64,000 nt of DNA from Odoribacter sp. AF15-53. GTDB taxonomy: Bacteria > Bacteroidota > Bacteroidia > Bacteroidales > Marinifilaceae. Each line of letters opens with the position of its first letter. Position 1 is the first letter of the stretch. Location: contig NZ_QUHC01000001.1 in NCBI RefSeq assembly GCF_003479425.1, positions 868,001 to 932,000 of the forward strand. Direction: 5' to 3'. Of the stretch, positions 33,975 through 42,645 are shown piece after piece. The notes beneath the pieces are model-generated. The model had not been told where the DNA came from, did not search any database, and worked only from the letters and a program-made list of their open reading frames with translations. Made by a program: the position numbers and the translations under genes.

Positions 33975-34631
33975 CTACATTTTCAATTCTTTCAGGCCCT
34001 TGATGTTTTCTGCCGGGTCGGGAGAATTGAACACGAAACTACCTGCCACTAGAGCATCAGCCCCGGCTTCAACCAAGCGTTTCCCGGTTTCAAAATTGAC
34101 ACCCCCGTCGATCTCGATAAGCGTGTTCGCATTTGAATCGGTGATTAATTTCTTTAGTTTGATTACTTTATTGATCGTTTGTTCGATGAACGATTGTCCC
34201 CCGAATCCCGGGTTCACGCTCATTAATAAAACCACGTCAATATCCCGGATAACATCTTCCAAAAGCATGACGGGAGTATGGGGATTCAGAGACACCCCGG
34301 CTTTCATTCCCGCCGCTTTAATTTGCTGGATAGTCCGGTGGAGATGGGTGCATGCCTCGTAATGCACGGTCAGTATATCGGCACCGGCCTTGTGAAACGC
34401 TTCCACGTAACGTTCCGGCTGCACGATCATCAAATGAACGTCCAAGGGTTTGGTTGCCATTTTTTTTATCTGTGATACGACTGGAAGACCATAGGATATA
34501 TTAGGAACAAATACTCCGTCCATGATATCCAAGTGGAACCAATCCGCTTGACTTTGATTAACCATTTCAATGTCCTTTGACAAGTGTAAAAAGTCCGCAG
34601 ACAAAAGAGAGGGAGATACTATAATACTCAT
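33975..34631 (-). CDS. rpe: Ribulose-phosphate 3-epimerase
   Basis: This 218-residue TIM-barrel protein carries the family signatures VSPSLLSADFLHL, WFHLDIMDGVFVPNISYG, LDVHLMI, VLLMSVNPGFGGQSFI and IEIDGGVN. It interconverts ribulose 5-phosphate and xylulose 5-phosphate in the pentose phosphate pathway and needs a divalent metal held by His and Asp residues in these motifs. It lies downstream of the carbonic anhydrase-like gene but a hairpin separates them. Confidence 0.96.
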   Translation of the reverse strand: MSIIVSPSLLSADFLHLSKDIEMVNQSQADWFHLDIMDGVFVPNISYGLPVVSQIKKMATKPLDVHLMIVQPERYVEAFHKAGADILTVHYEACTHLHRTIQQIKAAGMKAGVSLNPHTPVMLLEDVIRDIDVVLLMSVNPGFGGQSFIEQTINKVIKLKKLITDSNANTLIEIDGGVNFETGKRLVEAGADALVAGSFVFNSPDPAENIKGLKELKM

Positions 34632-34659
34632 TTTTTGAAATTTAGAATTTAAAATTTAG

Positions 34660-34684
34660 AATGGAGAATTTTTCATTCTCCATT
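34660..34684 (-). terminator. Hairpin after the gamma carbonic anhydrase-like gene
   Basis: AATGGAGAAT (34660-34669) pairs perfectly with ATTCTCCATT (34675-34684) around a 5-nt loop. It lies between the gene at 34693 and rpe on the minus strand and probably terminates the former. Confidence 0.6.
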
Positions 34685-34692
34685 TTCAATTG

Positions 34693-35205
34693 TTATTTGT
34701 ACCAGCTTGCATACATGGAGTAAGAATTCACGATTCTCTCCACCTCGTCACGCAATAGTTCCGGTCCCATTTGTTTTAGTTTTTTAGCGGGAGCCCCGGC
34801 ATATACCCAACCGGATTCCACGACCGTTCCTTTGGTTACGACGCTTCCGGCGGCCACGATCGAATTGCTTTCAATCACGGCGTTATCGAGCACGATGGCG
34901 CCCATCCCGATCAACACGTTGTCATGAATCGTGCAGCCGTGAACCACGGCGTTGTGGGCGATAGAAACGTTGTTCCCGATATTGGTCGGGGATTTCTGAT
35001 AAGTTGCGTGTATTGTCGCGTTATCCTGAACATTTACTTTATTACCCATTTTTATATAATGTACATCACCTCGTAAAACGGCTCCATACCATATACTACA
35101 ATCGTCACCCATCTCAACTTCGCCGATAATGGCGGCATTTTCAGCTAAAAAACAATTCTTCCCGAATTTTGGGGTATGTCCATTTAATTCTCTGATTATT
35201 GCCAT
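34693..35205 (-). CDS. Gamma carbonic anhydrase family protein (left-handed beta-helix)
   Basis: This 170-residue protein (ATG at 35205) shows the hexapeptide repeats of a left-handed parallel beta-helix: AAIIGEVEMGDDCSIWYGAV, VNVQDNATIHA, NIGNNVSIAHNAVVHGCTI, NVLIGMGAIV and SIVAAGSVVTKG. The His residues in ATIHAT, SIAHNAVVHGC match the zinc-binding triad of the CamH/YrdA-type family. It is a cytoplasmic trimer in relatives. It may hydrate CO2 or have another role; many members show no measured activity. The apparent frame continues upstream through repeat sequence but has no better start. Confidence 0.92.
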   Translation of the reverse strand: MAIIRELNGHTPKFGKNCFLAENAAIIGEVEMGDDCSIWYGAVLRGDVHYIKMGNKVNVQDNATIHATYQKSPTNIGNNVSIAHNAVVHGCTIHDNVLIGMGAIVLDNAVIESNSIVAAGSVVTKGTVVESGWVYAGAPAKKLKQMGPELLRDEVERIVNSYSMYASWYK

Positions 35206-35211
35206 GATATA

Positions 35212-35239
35212 ATTGAAAATTGAAAATTGAAAATTGAAA
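35212..35239. repeat. Short tandem repeat, ATTGAAA x4
   Basis: Four tandem copies of ATTGAAA lie just upstream of the carbonic anhydrase-like start codon. Copy number may vary by slippage and could shift promoter or leader spacing. Confidence 0.8.
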
Positions 35240-35360
35240 ATGAATATCAATTCTCGATTTTCGGTTTGTAATTTTTTTAACGTGTCGAAATTACGAAATA
35301 TATGACAGAAAACAAGGAGAAGGTTTATCTTTTTGGGATATAAGTTCCGGAGATGTTTTC

Positions 35361-35368
35361 TATATTTG
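35361..35368 (+). promoter_or_regulatory. -7 element of the small lipoprotein gene
   Basis: TATATTTG at 35361-35368 matches TAnnTTTG and lies 39 nt upstream of the ATG. A TTTG at 35332-35335 is spaced slightly too far away. Confidence 0.4.
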
Positions 35369-35407
35369 TACCCGATATATAAGTAACATTTTATACGCAA
35401 CCAGATT

Positions 35408-35767
35408 ATGAGAAGTAAATTTTTATGGGGCTGTTTTTTGTGCCTGTCGGTTATTTGGGTTTCCTGCAAAGGTTACACGGCGCAGGATTACGTGGACGAT
35501 ATGAAGGATTTGACCAAGGAGGTCGTGGATAACGCCTCGTCTTATTCTGCTGACGAGTGGAAAGAGGTTGCCAAGAAGTTCCAGAATATAACGAAGAAAG
35601 GGGAGAAGGTCCTGAAAGATATGACTAAAGAGGAGAAGAAAGAGTATCGGAAGTTGAAAAAGGAATTGAAGAAACAAACGGCTAAATTCAAAAGTAAGGA
35701 ATTTGCCAAGCAATGGGACGAAATGTTGGATGAAGCCGGCGATACGTTGGATGAATTGTTTAACTGA
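35408..35767 (+). CDS. Small charged helical lipoprotein (DUF6565-like)
   Basis: This 119-residue protein has a lipoprotein signal (lipobox VSCK, Cys near residue 20). A highly charged, almost entirely helical region follows (YVDDMKDLTKEVVDN, KVLKDMTKEEKKEYRKLKKE, QWDEMLDEAGDTLDELF), suggesting a short coiled coil. It resembles small Bacteroidota lipoproteins of the DUF6565 kind. Its role is unknown; it would be tethered to a membrane in the periplasm. Confidence 0.75.
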   Translation: MRSKFLWGCFLCLSVIWVSCKGYTAQDYVDDMKDLTKEVVDNASSYSADEWKEVAKKFQNITKKGEKVLKDMTKEEKKEYRKLKKELKKQTAKFKSKEFAKQWDEMLDEAGDTLDELFN

Positions 35768-35840
35768 TTGATATCTTTTAGTTTCCCACGATAACGTATG
35801 AGAAAACGAATAACGGCTTATGTGCGTTTCTGAAAATTTT

Positions 35841-35876
35841 GGCTGATTTCATTAAAAAAAATCGGCCTTTTTTTTT
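35841..35876 (+). terminator. Terminator of the small lipoprotein gene
   Basis: GGCTGATTT (35841-35849) pairs with AAATCGGCC (35859-35867), with one G-T pair, and is followed by nine T residues. Confidence 0.75.
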
Positions 35877-35903
35877 GCTTTTTGAAAAAAGGTGTTACTT
35901 TTG
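35874..35903 (+). promoter_or_regulatory. Promoter of tRNA-Gly pair
   Basis: TTTG at 35874-35877 and TACTTTTG at 35896-35903 match the Bacteroidota consensus with an 18-nt spacer. It lies 52 nt upstream of the first tRNA. Confidence 0.6.
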
Positions 35904-35955
35904 CAATCGCATTTGGGGGCAATCCTCTGCAGAGTTCTTGAAAAGAATAGTTCAT

Positions 35956-36028
35956 GCGAAAATAGCTCAGTTGGTAGAGCATAACCTTGCCAAGGTTAGG
36001 GTCGCGGGTTCGAGTCCCGTTTTTCGCT
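35956..36028 (+). tRNA. tRNA-Gly (GCC)
   Basis: The cloverleaf is complete: acceptor GCGAAAA/TTTTCGC, D arm AGCTCAGTTGGTAGAGC, anticodon stem TAACC/GGTTA with loop TTGCCAA (anticodon GCC) and T arm GCGGG-TTCGAGT-CCCGT. CCA is not encoded. Confidence 0.95.
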
Positions 36029-36039
36029 CGCTTTTAAAT

Positions 36040-36112
36040 GCGAAAGTAGCTCAGTTGGTAGAGCACGACCTTCCCAAGGTCGGGGTCGCGGGTTCGAGCC
36101 CCGTTTTTCGCT
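36040..36112 (+). tRNA. tRNA-Gly (CCC)
   Basis: The gene is nearly identical to the upstream tRNA-Gly, 11 nt away, with acceptor GCGAAAG/TTTTCGC, anticodon stem CGACC/GGTCG and loop TTCCCAA (anticodon CCC). The two form one short operon. Confidence 0.95.
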
Positions 36113-36118
36113 CTCTTG

Positions 36119-36148
36119 AACGCACCAAAAACTGGTGCGTTTTTTTTT
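36119..36148 (+). terminator. Terminator of tRNA-Gly operon
   Basis: AACGCACCA (36119-36127) pairs with TGGTGCGTT (36133-36141) around a 5-nt loop, followed by a run of T. Confidence 0.9.
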
Positions 36149-36201
36149 ATTTCAAATTTTACGGAATGATTATAGGTGATCCCAAGGTGAACCTAGGGTA
36201 A

Positions 36202-36340
36202 TCCTATGGTAATAATACCCTTCCTTCGTTGCTTTTCCCAAGCTTCGCCGTGGCTCGAATAGCTGGGAATGGAGAAGCTCTGGCGAAGCTTCGTTCCAGC
36301 TTCAAAGGAGGGGTAGGATTACGGTATTATTACCATAGGA
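36202..36340. repeat. 139-bp element with 18-bp perfect terminal inverted repeats
   Basis: TCCTATGGTAATAATACC (36202-36219) is the exact reverse complement of 36323-36340. The interior has further partly complementary words (GCTTCGCC and GGCGAAGC, CCTTCC and GGAGG). It encodes nothing and lies just after the tRNA-Gly terminator. It looks like a MITE. Confidence 0.85.
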
Positions 36341-36420
36341 TTGGATTGGGTTTTTAGAATGGGAGTGGCGTGTTATGCAATAAATTATAACTTATCTTAG
36401 GGTTGCTTCGATAAAACTCG

Positions 36421-36428
36421 TATTTTTG
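36421..36428 (+). promoter_or_regulatory. -7 element of the nucleotidyltransferase-HEPN gene
   Basis: TATTTTTG at 36421-36428 matches TAnnTTTG, 18 nt upstream of the first ATG. No properly spaced -33 box is evident. Confidence 0.4.
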
Positions 36429-36446
36429 TAAAATGACTTAATATGG

Positions 36447-37340
36447 ATGATGATGAAAAGATCAATAAAACGTTTACCCAAGCGAACTCAAGAAGAATTA
36501 ACCATGTTGCTGGGTTTAATCCGGCATCACGTGGAGCATTGTCAGATGATTATTTTGTACGGGAGTTATGCGCGGGGTAATTATGTTTTATGGGATAGTA
36601 AAATAGAGTTTGGCGTGAGAACGTGTTATCAAAGTGATTATGATATTCTAGTCATTGTTTCAACCTCGACGGTTAGAAAAGTGGAGGAAAGGTTACGGAG
36701 AGTAGTGTCAAAATATCATAAGGCTTTTGAAAATCGCCGTCATGCTTCTCCGCAATTTGTTGTAGAACATATCAATACCATCAATAATAATCTTGAAATA
36801 AGCCAGTATTTCTTTACTGACATTGTGAAAGAGGGTATTATGCTTTATGATAGTGGTAAATGTTCTTTGGTTAAGCCTCGCCAGTTGAGTTTTAAAGAAA
36901 TCAGAGATATTGCGCAAGAGGAATTTGAGGCGGTCTTTCCATATGGAGAGAGATTTTTAAAGTTGGCGAAAGAAGAGTTTTCGGATGGACTTCCTAATGT
37001 TTCTGCTTTTCTTTTGCATCAAGTTTGTGAAAAATTCTACAATTGTATTTTACTCGTCTATACAAATTATCGTCCGAAGAATCATAAGATCAATGAACTT
37101 GCGGGAATGGTCAAACGTTTTTCCATGGATTTGACCAATGTTTTTCCACGGAATACGGACTTTGAAAAAGAGTGTTTCGAGCTTTTGTGTCGTTCGTATA
37201 TCGAAGCTCGCTATAATAAAGATTTCAAGATTACTTCCGAACAGTTGAAATACCTTATTTCCCGTGCTGAAGTACTGAAAGATATGACTTATCAACTTTG
37301 CACGGGAAAAATTGCTGAATATGGTGCTATAATTGAATAA
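36447..37340 (+). CDS. Nucleotidyltransferase-HEPN fusion protein
   Basis: This 297-residue protein joins a minimal nucleotidyltransferase domain (GSYARGNYV near residue 39 and DYDILVIV near 65, the GSxxxG and DxD metal-binding motifs) to a C-terminal HEPN domain of about residues 150-290 (VSAFLLHQVCEKFYNCILLVY, LCRSYIEARYNKDF). In many genomes MNT and HEPN are separate antitoxin and toxin genes; here they are one chain, as in some Bacteroidota proteins. Three ATG codons in a row start the frame, so the exact start is uncertain by two codons. It may be self-contained regulation of an RNase-like HEPN or simply a nucleotidyltransferase. Low-GC and next to a repeat element. Confidence 0.85.
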   Translation: MMMKRSIKRLPKRTQEELTMLLGLIRHHVEHCQMIILYGSYARGNYVLWDSKIEFGVRTCYQSDYDILVIVSTSTVRKVEERLRRVVSKYHKAFENRRHASPQFVVEHINTINNNLEISQYFFTDIVKEGIMLYDSGKCSLVKPRQLSFKEIRDIAQEEFEAVFPYGERFLKLAKEEFSDGLPNVSAFLLHQVCEKFYNCILLVYTNYRPKNHKINELAGMVKRFSMDLTNVFPRNTDFEKECFELLCRSYIEARYNKDFKITSEQLKYLISRAEVLKDMTYQLCTGKIAEYGAIIE

Positions 37341-37389
37341 AAATAAGGGGAAAACTCTTTTTCAACAACACCCTTCGCTCTTCTTAATT

Positions 37390-37692
37390 CTATTCTTGAA
37401 AATCAACGAACACCCGGCTCTCCCGGATTTTCTTGCAATAATCGCTTACTTTAACGTGTTCGGGATGTACTTTGTAGCGAGCGAGAGCCTCTGCATCTTC
37501 AAACGTGGAGATTAACACGGCGTCATAGGCCATTTCTGACACTTTTTCGTTTATACCGACTTGTAACGATTTTATCTCCGGTACGATCCCGACTAATCGC
37601 TCTAGGCTTTCTTTCATGATTTTAGCGTTTTCGGCTTTTGTCTTTCCTTCGGCAAACTCCTTGAGTTTCCACATCACGATATGTTTTAGCAT
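37390..37692 (-). CDS. Dabb family (stress-responsive alpha/beta-barrel) protein
   Basis: This 100-residue protein starts MLKHIVMWKLKE, the Dabb hallmark, with LVGIVPEIKSLQVGINE, YDAVLISTFEDAEALARYKVHPEH completing the ferredoxin-like alpha/beta fold. Family members dimerise; some are catalytic, many are uncharacterised. Cytoplasmic, single gene, convergent with the HEPN gene and divergent from the AAA+ gene. Confidence 0.9.
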   Translation of the reverse strand: MLKHIVMWKLKEFAEGKTKAENAKIMKESLERLVGIVPEIKSLQVGINEKVSEMAYDAVLISTFEDAEALARYKVHPEHVKVSDYCKKIRESRVFVDFQE

Positions 37693-37790
37693 GCTTTTTG
37701 ATTTAAAATTAAGTGATGCAAAAATAGTTATTAGAAAAAAATAAAGCTATTTTTGAATCTGAAATCGTGAATCTAAAATTCAAACTGATT

Positions 37791-40700
37791 ATGGCAGGTA
37801 AATCCAAAAGCACAAAAACAGCGGTTAGTAAAGCTGCTTCTAATATAAATTTCAAGTTCAAAAGTATCCAAACAAGTTCCAGTGAGGTGATTGATTTCGC
37901 GGGAGATAAGCATTATCGTACAGTCTTTCGTTTGAACGAGGTAGAAACGTTGTTCGTGGATACGGAGTTTATTAACAAGCAATTTGATGAGAAATCTTGG
38001 GAGGCTGAGATCGTTGCCGTTTTGTTTTACATGAACGGCAAACAACCGGTCGCGGTGGCACAAAAAGGGGGAAAGATTGTCATTCCGGAAACGGAGTCCC
38101 TTTTCCATTTTACCACTACATTCTCGGCAGAAGACTTCACGGATTTCACGTTTCGGGAAGGCGTGTACCGGGCACAGATCGTAATAAATGGGGAGGCCGG
38201 TTTGTCGGATGAAATTCATTTTCTGGAACCGCATGATTATTTCCGGGATTATTTCAAGCTGTTGGATGTTGGTTTTGATAAATGCGTGGAGGAAGCTCCC
38301 GACGTGCAACGTCCTCATTCTTACCGGGCATTGGCCATGGAGGGATTGACGGATGTCCGTTTTTATCTTGTCGCGGAAAATTATTTGGCTCACGAGTGGA
38401 CATACGAATTCATTATCAATATATTCGACACGAACGGAAGAATGAAGGCAAGCCGTGTGGCAAAAGGGAATTATTATATTCCGAATCGTGACGGGAAACG
38501 TTTGCTTTGTTTCGCAATAGATCTGGGAGCGGGATTAGAGAATTTTTGGACGGAAGGGGAGTATAAGGTTGAATTATTATGTTTTGACCAATCTGTCATG
38601 CAATTAAAATTTGTCATCGGAGATCAGGATATTCCATACGATTTTTCGGATGAGCTTGCCATTGTAAACGGGGTGTCCAAAGATACTTCAACATCGGCGG
38701 AAATTGCACCTCAGGATAAGGAAGAGGCTTTGTCCAGTTTGTATCAACTGGTGGGATTACGCCGGGTAAAAGAAGAAATCACGAGAATCTACGAGTTGGC
38801 CGAGTTCGTGAAAATGCGTCAGGAAAACGGGTTTAGCGACAAATTGCCCCTGATGAATATGGTGTTTATGGGAAATCCGGGAACGGGAAAACATACGGTC
38901 GCGGAGATTACTGGAAAGATTTTTTATCATTTGGGAGTCTTGGCGAATGGTAAAGTACATCAATATCGAAGGGAAGATTTTACTCGTCCGGGTTACACGA
39001 TGGAAGAGCAATTAATTCGGGAAGCTGTCACGAAATGTCTGGGGGGAGTTCTCTTTATTGAAGATGCCGATGAACTTTACCCGACAAATGACCCCAATGA
39101 TCCGGCTATCCGGATATTCAACACGTTGTTGAATATATTAGAACAGGAACAGCCGGCATTATTAGTGATCATGGCAGGGGATAGCACGGATCTGCAAGCA
39201 TTGGCGAGCGGGATTCCCGGGATGAAGAAGTGTTTCCCGAATCAGTTCGTTTTTGATGACTATACGGCCGATGAGTTGATGGATATTACCCGACAGATGT
39301 TGATAAAAAGACAATTCAAGTTTACTCCTGAAGCTGAAGACAAGTTTTTCGATATGTTGAAAGATTGCTGCACGGTGAAAGATTCCGGCTTTTCCAACGG
39401 TCGGTTTATCGAGGATCGTTTGGAGGATGCCGCTTCCCGTATGGCTAAACGCTTGATGACAAGTCATGACGGGACTCGTTCGAAAGAAGATATGATGTTG
39501 ATTCAAGCGGATGATATCGAGACTTTTGAAGAACCGGATCCGAATAAATCTCTTGATCTGTTCAATGAAATGATCGGGTCGAATGAATTGAAAAATAGTT
39601 TAATAAGCTATATTAATTATGTCTATTTTATTCGGGAAAGACAAAAACACGGTTACGCGGATGTTGTTCCCCCGTTACATATGTTGTTTACCGGGAATCG
39701 GGGAACCGGAAAGACCACGGTAGCCCGAATGCTTGGGGAAATATTCGAGTCGGCTGGTATACTGGAGACTTCCAACGTGATTGTCCGAAGTCGTGGGGAG
39801 ATTGTCGGGGACGGTTCTATTCCGCCTCAACAGATTGCCATGTATATTTTTGAGCAGGCCAGGGGAGGTATTCTTTTCTTGGAAGACGCGCATACTTTAT
39901 TCCAGGATAACGTGGGAGCGGCTGCATTGGGGGTTATATTTTCCCAGTTGTCACCCACGGATAACGGGGATACAATTGTTATTTTGAGTGGTGATCCGGA
40001 TGAAATGGAAAAAGCGTTAGCAAGTAATCCGAAAGTGAAGACTCTTTTCCCGTACCATTTTCATTTCGCGGATTACACGCCGGACGAGTTAATGGAGATT
40101 GCTGTTCAAAAAATCGCGGAGAAAAATTACACGTTACATCCGAAAGCAAAGGAGGCTTTCAATGCATTGGTGACTCAGGTGTGCGAGGAGCGGGATAAAT
40201 ATTTTGGAAACGCTCTTTTTGTCGAGAAGATGGTAGATAAAGCCATTCATAACCTATCTGCTCGCACGATGAAGATCAGGAAGGAGCGGGAATTAACCCG
40301 CAAGGAAATCACGACGTTGATGGCTGCCGATATTCCGGCTGCAACTTCAGAATTGCCGAATTCTTACAAAGATACGTTTGATGAAAAGGAGATCGCGGCG
40401 GCATTGAAGGATTTGGATCACATGGTCGGGCAGGCGAAGATGAAAAAACAAATTCATGATTTTGTTAATTTAGCCCGCCATTATAACCAACAAGGCATTA
40501 AGTTGAACACGCGTTTGTCTTTACAATGGTGTTTCACGGGTAATTCCGGAATGGGTAAAGGAACGGTTGCCCGCATTATTGCCCGTATTTACAAAGCGAT
40601 GGGGATTGTTGATAAGGGGGTGGTGACGAGCTTTAAAGTGGAACGCTTGATCGGACTCACGGAGGAAGATGCCGTTCAGAGTATCGGGATGGCATTGTTG

Positions 40701-41243
40701 CAATCTAAGGGGGGACTTTTCTTCTTTGATGAAGATTCAAGCAGTTTGAACGAGATTCCCGGATTCCGGGATCGGGTAAGGGCTATACTGGTGAATCAAC
40801 TGGCAACACAACCGGGTGCCTATAACGTGATATATGCCAAGCAAGACCCGCCTCGTCAGATTATCAATGATGAAGTAGAAAAGGTTTCGGATATGATTAA
40901 TATTCTTGTTTTTGAGGATTATACGGAAGATCAATTGATGGAGATATTGAAACGTGATCTAGCGACGGATCATACACGAATGACCCGGACGGCCCAACAG
41001 CACATGAAGCAATTTATATCTTATATCGTGACGAATAAGAAACGTAGCCATGCCAGCGCACGGTTAGTGAAGTTGGTGGCTGAAATGATGATCCGGAACC
41101 GGGTGCAGCGTTTGGCTAAAAACGGGAAGATTGGCGACACGGAGCACAAGCATTCGATCACGATGCAGGACGTGGAAATGTTTACTCCAACCCTGTTGGA
41201 TAGTATGATATCAGAACGGAATACAATCGGGTACAAGCAATGA
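37791..41243 (+). CDS. Triple AAA+ (CbxX/CfqX-type) protein with beta-rich N-terminal domain
   Basis: I start at the ATG at 37791 (1150 residues); a GTG 24 nt upstream is possible. Residues 1-300 are beta-rich with no known domain. Three CbxX-type AAA+ modules follow. Module 1 has GNPGTGKHTVAE near 360 and LFIEDADEL near 420. Module 2 has GNRGTGKTTVAR near 634 and LFLEDAHTL near 695. Module 3 has GNSGMGKGTVAR near 916 and LFFFDEDSSSL near 975. Only module 2 keeps the Thr of the canonical P-loop, and only module 3 keeps the DE order of Walker B, so ATP use is probably divided. It has no signal peptide. Its stop overlaps the MATE gene by 4 bp. Function is unknown; a remodelling ATPase is inference. 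Confidence 0.85.
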   Translation: MAGKSKSTKTAVSKAASNINFKFKSIQTSSSEVIDFAGDKHYRTVFRLNEVETLFVDTEFINKQFDEKSWEAEIVAVLFYMNGKQPVAVAQKGGKIVIPETESLFHFTTTFSAEDFTDFTFREGVYRAQIVINGEAGLSDEIHFLEPHDYFRDYFKLLDVGFDKCVEEAPDVQRPHSYRALAMEGLTDVRFYLVAENYLAHEWTYEFIINIFDTNGRMKASRVAKGNYYIPNRDGKRLLCFAIDLGAGLENFWTEGEYKVELLCFDQSVMQLKFVIGDQDIPYDFSDELAIVNGVSKDTSTSAEIAPQDKEEALSSLYQLVGLRRVKEEITRIYELAEFVKMRQENGFSDKLPLMNMVFMGNPGTGKHTVAEITGKIFYHLGVLANGKVHQYRREDFTRPGYTMEEQLIREAVTKCLGGVLFIEDADELYPTNDPNDPAIRIFNTLLNILEQEQPALLVIMAGDSTDLQALASGIPGMKKCFPNQFVFDDYTADELMDITRQMLIKRQFKFTPEAEDKFFDMLKDCCTVKDSGFSNGRFIEDRLEDAASRMAKRLMTSHDGTRSKEDMMLIQADDIETFEEPDPNKSLDLFNEMIGSNELKNSLISYINYVYFIRERQKHGYADVVPPLHMLFTGNRGTGKTTVARMLGEIFESAGILETSNVIVRSRGEIVGDGSIPPQQIAMYIFEQARGGILFLEDAHTLFQDNVGAAALGVIFSQLSPTDNGDTIVILSGDPDEMEKALASNPKVKTLFPYHFHFADYTPDELMEIAVQKIAEKNYTLHPKAKEAFNALVTQVCEERDKYFGNALFVEKMVDKAIHNLSARTMKIRKERELTRKEITTLMAADIPAATSELPNSYKDTFDEKEIAAALKDLDHMVGQAKMKKQIHDFVNLARHYNQQGIKLNTRLSLQWCFTGNSGMGKGTVARIIARIYKAMGIVDKGVVTSFKVERLIGLTEEDAVQSIGMALLQSKGGLFFFDEDSSSLNEIPGFRDRVRAILVNQLATQPGAYNVIYAKQDPPRQIINDEVEKVSDMINILVFEDYTEDQLMEILKRDLATDHTRMTRTAQQHMKQFISYIVTNKKRSHASARLVKLVAEMMIRNRVQRLAKNGKIGDTEHKHSITMQDVEMFTPTLLDSMISERNTIGYKQ

Positions 41244-42553
41244 ATCGTAGAATACTTCGTCTTGCTATTCCTTCTATCGTGTCAAATATTACCGTTCCCT
41301 TGTTGGGATTGGTTGATGTGACGATTGTCGGACACTTGGGGGCAACCGCTTTTATTGGTGCTATTGCAGTGGGAGGATTGTTGTTCAATATTCTATATTG
41401 GAATTTTGGCTTTTTACGAATGGGTACTAGCGGGTTGACCTCGCAAGCCTACGGGCGAAAAGATCCCGAAGCGGAGGTTCGGGTGTTGGTTCAAGCCGTG
41501 AGCGTGGGATTGATTTCGGCGTTAGCCATGTTGATGTTACAGTATCCTATCGAGCGATTGGCTTTTCGCCTGTTGGATACGAGTGTCGAAGTCGAGCAAT
41601 ATGCGGTTACTTATTTCCGGATTTGTATTTGGGGGGCTCCGGCTGTATTGGCCCAGTACGGTTTCACGGGATGGTTTATCGGGATGCAGAATTCCCGTTA
41701 CCCGATGTATATAGCGATTATAATGAACGTGATTAACATTGCATGTAGTTCTTGTTTTGTTTTTTTGCTGGGAATGAAGGTTGAAGGTGTTGCATGGGGA
41801 ACCGTGGTCGCGCAGTATAGCGGGGTCTTAATGGCTATCGGGCTTTGGTTCTTCAATTTCAAAGATTTGAGAAAATATATTCATTTGCGAGGAAGTCTTC
41901 AGTTGCTTGCCATGCGGCGTTTTTTTGCCGTGAACCGGGATATTTTTTTACGCACGCTTTGTTTGATCGGGGTGACTACATTTTTTACTTCAACCGGGGC
42001 AAGACAAGGAGATGTGATTCTGGCCGTTAACACGTTGCTCATGCAGTTGTTCACGTTGTTCTCTTATATCATGGACGGGTTTGCTTATGCCGGGGAAGCG
42101 TTATCGGGGCGTTATGTCGGGGCTTGCGATTTGGTTCGTTTGCGTCGTGCCGTACGGGCTTTATTCGGGTGGGGCGTCGGATTGTCTTTGTTATTCACGT
42201 TGTTGTATATGATTGGTGGAGAGGGTTTTCTTGGCTTGTTGACGAATGACAAGGTCGTGATTCAAACCGCAAGCCACTATTTCTACTGGGTATTGGCTAT
42301 TCCTTTGGCCGGATTCGCGGCTTTTCTCTGGGATGGTATTCTTATCGGAGCCACGGCAACACGGTATATGCTATGGGCCATGCTTGTTGCTTCCGGGAGC
42401 TTTTTCCTGATATATTACGTTTTTTCAGGCGCAACCAATAATCATATGTTATGGTTAGCCTTTCTGGTTTATCTAGCTTTACGCGGGGTCATGCAAACAT
42501 TTTGGAGTCGTCGAATCTTCACGCGAGAGTATTTAGAAAAAATAAATCAATAA
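41240..42553 (+). CDS. MATE family efflux transporter
   Basis: This 437-residue membrane protein has about 12 membrane segments and the N-terminal MATE pattern (LAIPSIVSNITVPLLGLVDVTIVGHLG, GTSGLTSQAYGRKDPE). It is closest to the DinF-like branch. MATE proteins export drugs or metabolites with Na+ or H+. Its start codon overlaps the stop of the triple AAA+ gene (ATGA), so the two are translationally coupled, an unusual pairing. Substrate unknown. Confidence 0.93.
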   Translation: MNRRILRLAIPSIVSNITVPLLGLVDVTIVGHLGATAFIGAIAVGGLLFNILYWNFGFLRMGTSGLTSQAYGRKDPEAEVRVLVQAVSVGLISALAMLMLQYPIERLAFRLLDTSVEVEQYAVTYFRICIWGAPAVLAQYGFTGWFIGMQNSRYPMYIAIIMNVINIACSSCFVFLLGMKVEGVAWGTVVAQYSGVLMAIGLWFFNFKDLRKYIHLRGSLQLLAMRRFFAVNRDIFLRTLCLIGVTTFFTSTGARQGDVILAVNTLLMQLFTLFSYIMDGFAYAGEALSGRYVGACDLVRLRRAVRALFGWGVGLSLLFTLLYMIGGEGFLGLLTNDKVVIQTASHYFYWVLAIPLAGFAAFLWDGILIGATATRYMLWAMLVASGSFFLIYYVFSGATNNHMLWLAFLVYLALRGVMQTFWSRRIFTREYLEKINQ

Positions 42554-42645
42554 TTTGAAATCTAAAATCAAATACGGTTATTTGCCCGCTTTTTATTATA
42601 TTCGCGGTGCAAATACGTGTAGTTGAAAATAAACAAATAAAGCAC

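Noticed and set aside
35212..35239. Integration site or CRISPR-like repeat from ATTGAAA copies
   Set aside because: It is a simple 7-bp tandem repeat without spacers.
35839..36201. A 120-residue frame (AKIAQLVEHNLAKVRVAGSSPVFRS...) across the tRNA-Gly genes
   Set aside because: It is the well-known artefact of translating tRNA sequence; both tRNAs fold completely and explain the repeated peptide.
37773..38393. A 206-residue minus-strand frame
   Set aside because: It is antisense to the N-terminal domain of the triple AAA+ protein and has no recognisable motif.
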